Under the pieces are notes generated by a model that saw nothing but the letters and a program-made list of their open reading frames with translations, searched no databases and was not told the origin of the DNA. A program made the translations under genes and the position numbers. Below are positions 14,466 through 15,080 of a stretch of DNA of 15,080 nucleotides, piece by piece; position 1 is the stretch's first letter, and each line of letters starts with the position of its first letter. Source of the DNA: an uncultured Tissierellia bacterium (GTDB lineage: Bacteria; Bacillota; Clostridia; Tissierellales; Peptoniphilaceae); contig CAMYOR010000012.1 in NCBI GenBank assembly GCA_947278105.1, positions 1-15,080 on the forward strand. The letters run 5' to 3'.

Positions 14466-14729
14466 ATGAATACCTATTGGTTAGACGGAAAAAATTTTAC
14501 CGATAAGTCGAAGGCCTATTCAGAAATGATCCGCTCTTTTGGTTTTCCGGATTGGTTTGGCCGAAATCTGGATGCTTCTTGGGATCTTCTGACCAGCTTG
14601 GAGCCCTCAGAAATTCACATTGACCATGCCCGCGAGATCGTAAGAAATCTGGGTGATTATGGGCTCACCCTCCTAGATCTTTTTGGCGATCTGGAAGAGG
14701 AAGGCTACCGAATCCATATCCACTGGTAG
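14466..14729 (+). CDS. Barstar-type RNase inhibitor (immunity protein)
   Basis: An 87-residue cytoplasmic protein, matching barstar length (89-90). FPDWFGRNLDASWDLL (27-42) aligns with barstar's LPEYYGENLDALWDCL. D36 and D40 correspond to the barnase-binding aspartates Asp35 and Asp39, W30 to Tyr29, and W39 to Trp38; D75 in LFGDLEEEG corresponds to Glu76. The last strand, YRIHIHW, fits the barstar C-terminal strand. It should block the active site of the adjacent ribonuclease and protect the producer. The start at 14466 follows GAGGAAAG; the frame opens earlier at 14433, but that overlaps the RNase gene and has no good site. It is 10 bases after the RNase stop, so it is cotranscribed and probably translationally coupled. 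Confidence 0.93.
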   Translation: MNTYWLDGKNFTDKSKAYSEMIRSFGFPDWFGRNLDASWDLLTSLEPSEIHIDHAREIVRNLGDYGLTLLDLFGDLEEEGYRIHIHW

Positions 14730-14744
14730 ACCCCTTATCCAAAT

Positions 14745-14776
14745 AAAAAGCGGGACAAAACCTGTCCCGCTTTTTT
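14745..14776 (+). terminator. Strong bidirectional terminator after the barstar gene
   Basis: AAAAAGCGGGACA (14745-14757) and TGTCCCGCTTTTT (14763-14775) form a 13-base stem with a five-base loop, with T-rich sequence on the plus-strand 3' side. On the minus strand the stem is followed by TTTTTATTT. It separates the RNase/inhibitor pair from the convergent csbD-like gene and can serve both. Confidence 0.95.
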
Positions 14777-14825
14777 ATTTGCCTATTACTTATATTTTTA
14801 TACAGCAAAAGGCTTCTGAAAAATC

Positions 14826-15008
14826 TTATTTCTTGATTTTATTAATGGCATCTTCTGCTGCTTCTTTAACATCGCTGACAACTTCCTTGGCTTTTCCAGC
14901 AGCCTTATCGAGTTTTCCCTCGACTTCCAGTTTCACATTTCCCGTTGCCTTCCCAGCAGCTTCTTTGGCACTTCCCTTAACTTTGTCAAATAATCCTTTG
15001 TCGTTCAT
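14826..15008 (-). CDS. CsbD-family small stress protein
   Basis: The start at 15008 follows a near-perfect AAGGAGGATTTC and gives 60 residues, the usual CsbD size. The sequence is lysine/alanine/glutamate-rich and amphipathic, with repeated KGSAKEAAGKATGNVKLEVEGK and KLDKAAGKAKEVVSDVKEAAED blocks, matching the CsbD pattern (GxxKExxGKxTGxxxLxxEGKxxxxxGKxxE). CsbD proteins are small, soluble and often induced by general stress; no enzymatic role is known. The frame extends upstream through the Nextera adapter to a spurious MCIRDR start, which should be ignored. An AT-rich -10-like element lies upstream, but the -35 region has been lost to the adapter. Confidence 0.9.
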   Translation of the reverse strand: MNDKGLFDKVKGSAKEAAGKATGNVKLEVEGKLDKAAGKAKEVVSDVKEAAEDAINKIKK

Positions 15009-15029
15009 GAAATCCTCCTTATAATTGAA

Positions 15030-15047
15030 GTAAGTCTTACGATTATA
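15030..15047 (-). promoter_or_regulatory. csbD-like gene promoter -10 and adjacent palindrome
   Basis: The minus strand reads TATAAT (15047 down to 15042). Just downstream, GTAAGACTTAC on the minus strand (plus GTAAGTCTTAC, 15030-15040) is an 11-base palindrome around one base, positioned near the expected start of transcription. The -35 site would fall beyond the genomic sequence, in the adapter. Whether the palindrome is an operator is not shown. Confidence 0.45.
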
Positions 15048-15060
15048 TATTACCCATAAC

Positions 15061-15080
15061 CTGTCTCTTATACACATCTC
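15061..15080. other. Nextera/Tn5 transposase mosaic-end adapter (artefact)
   Basis: CTGTCTCTTATACACATCT (15061-15079) is the 19-base Tn5 mosaic end used in Nextera libraries, followed by one C as in the index-2-side adapter. It is library contamination at a contig end, not genomic DNA. It produces the well-known spurious N-terminus MCIRDR on the minus strand. Confidence 0.97.

Noticed and set aside
15009..15077. N-terminal extension MCIRDRLWVIYNRK on the csbD-like frame
   Set aside because: It is translated from adapter sequence and the 5' leader; the real start at 15008 has a strong ribosome binding site.

Overview
The window reads as ordinary chromosomal DNA from a Gram-positive Bacillota, probably an anaerobic clostridial or tissierellial lineage. 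Supporting signs are strong AGGAGG-type ribosome binding sites, lipobox lipoproteins, a ThiT-type ECF transporter subunit, NhaC and GltS sodium-coupled carriers, and short intergenic gaps with U-tailed hairpin terminators. Base composition looks close to even G+C. I cannot name a genus. The last 20 bases (15061-15080) match the Nextera/Tn5 mosaic-end adapter, so the right edge is a contig end carrying untrimmed library sequence, not biology.

Layout. Positions 1-1658 (minus strand) hold an uncharacterised 184-residue protein, an HD-domain phosphohydrolase and a DUF1287 protein cut by the left edge; the last two overlap by 14 bases. Positions 1892-4697 (plus) hold a MoxR-type AAA+ ATPase followed closely by a VWA protein of the CobT/NorD type, a typical chaperone pair, with no obvious client gene nearby. 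thiT (4826-5431, plus) comes next and converges on a metallo-beta-lactamase-fold hydrolase (5450-6346, minus). A macrodomain protein (6494-7075, plus) converges on an NhaC-family antiporter (7204-8604, minus). Positions 8805-11042 (minus) are a compact envelope operon: LemA, a TPM-domain protein with a glycine-rich tail, and a lipoprotein. Divergent from it is an ECF transporter S component (11276-11911). Its stop codon directly abuts the stop codon of convergent gltS, which is preceded by a flavoredoxin-like flavoprotein gene (13216-13767).

The most striking locus is 13934-14729. It encodes a barnase-family ribonuclease made as a predicted lipoprotein, with the barnase catalytic residues retained, and 10 bases downstream its barstar-type inhibitor, with the two key inhibitory aspartates retained. 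A strong bidirectional terminator closes the pair. A CsbD-family stress protein (14826-15008, minus) ends the window.

Themes are small-molecule and ion transport (thiamine, an unknown ECF ligand, Na+/H+, glutamate), envelope proteins, and toxin/immunity. No CRISPR array, rRNA or tRNA gene, or insertion sequence was recognised. No gene-free stretch exceeds 300 bases; the longest are 1659-1891 and 11043-11275.
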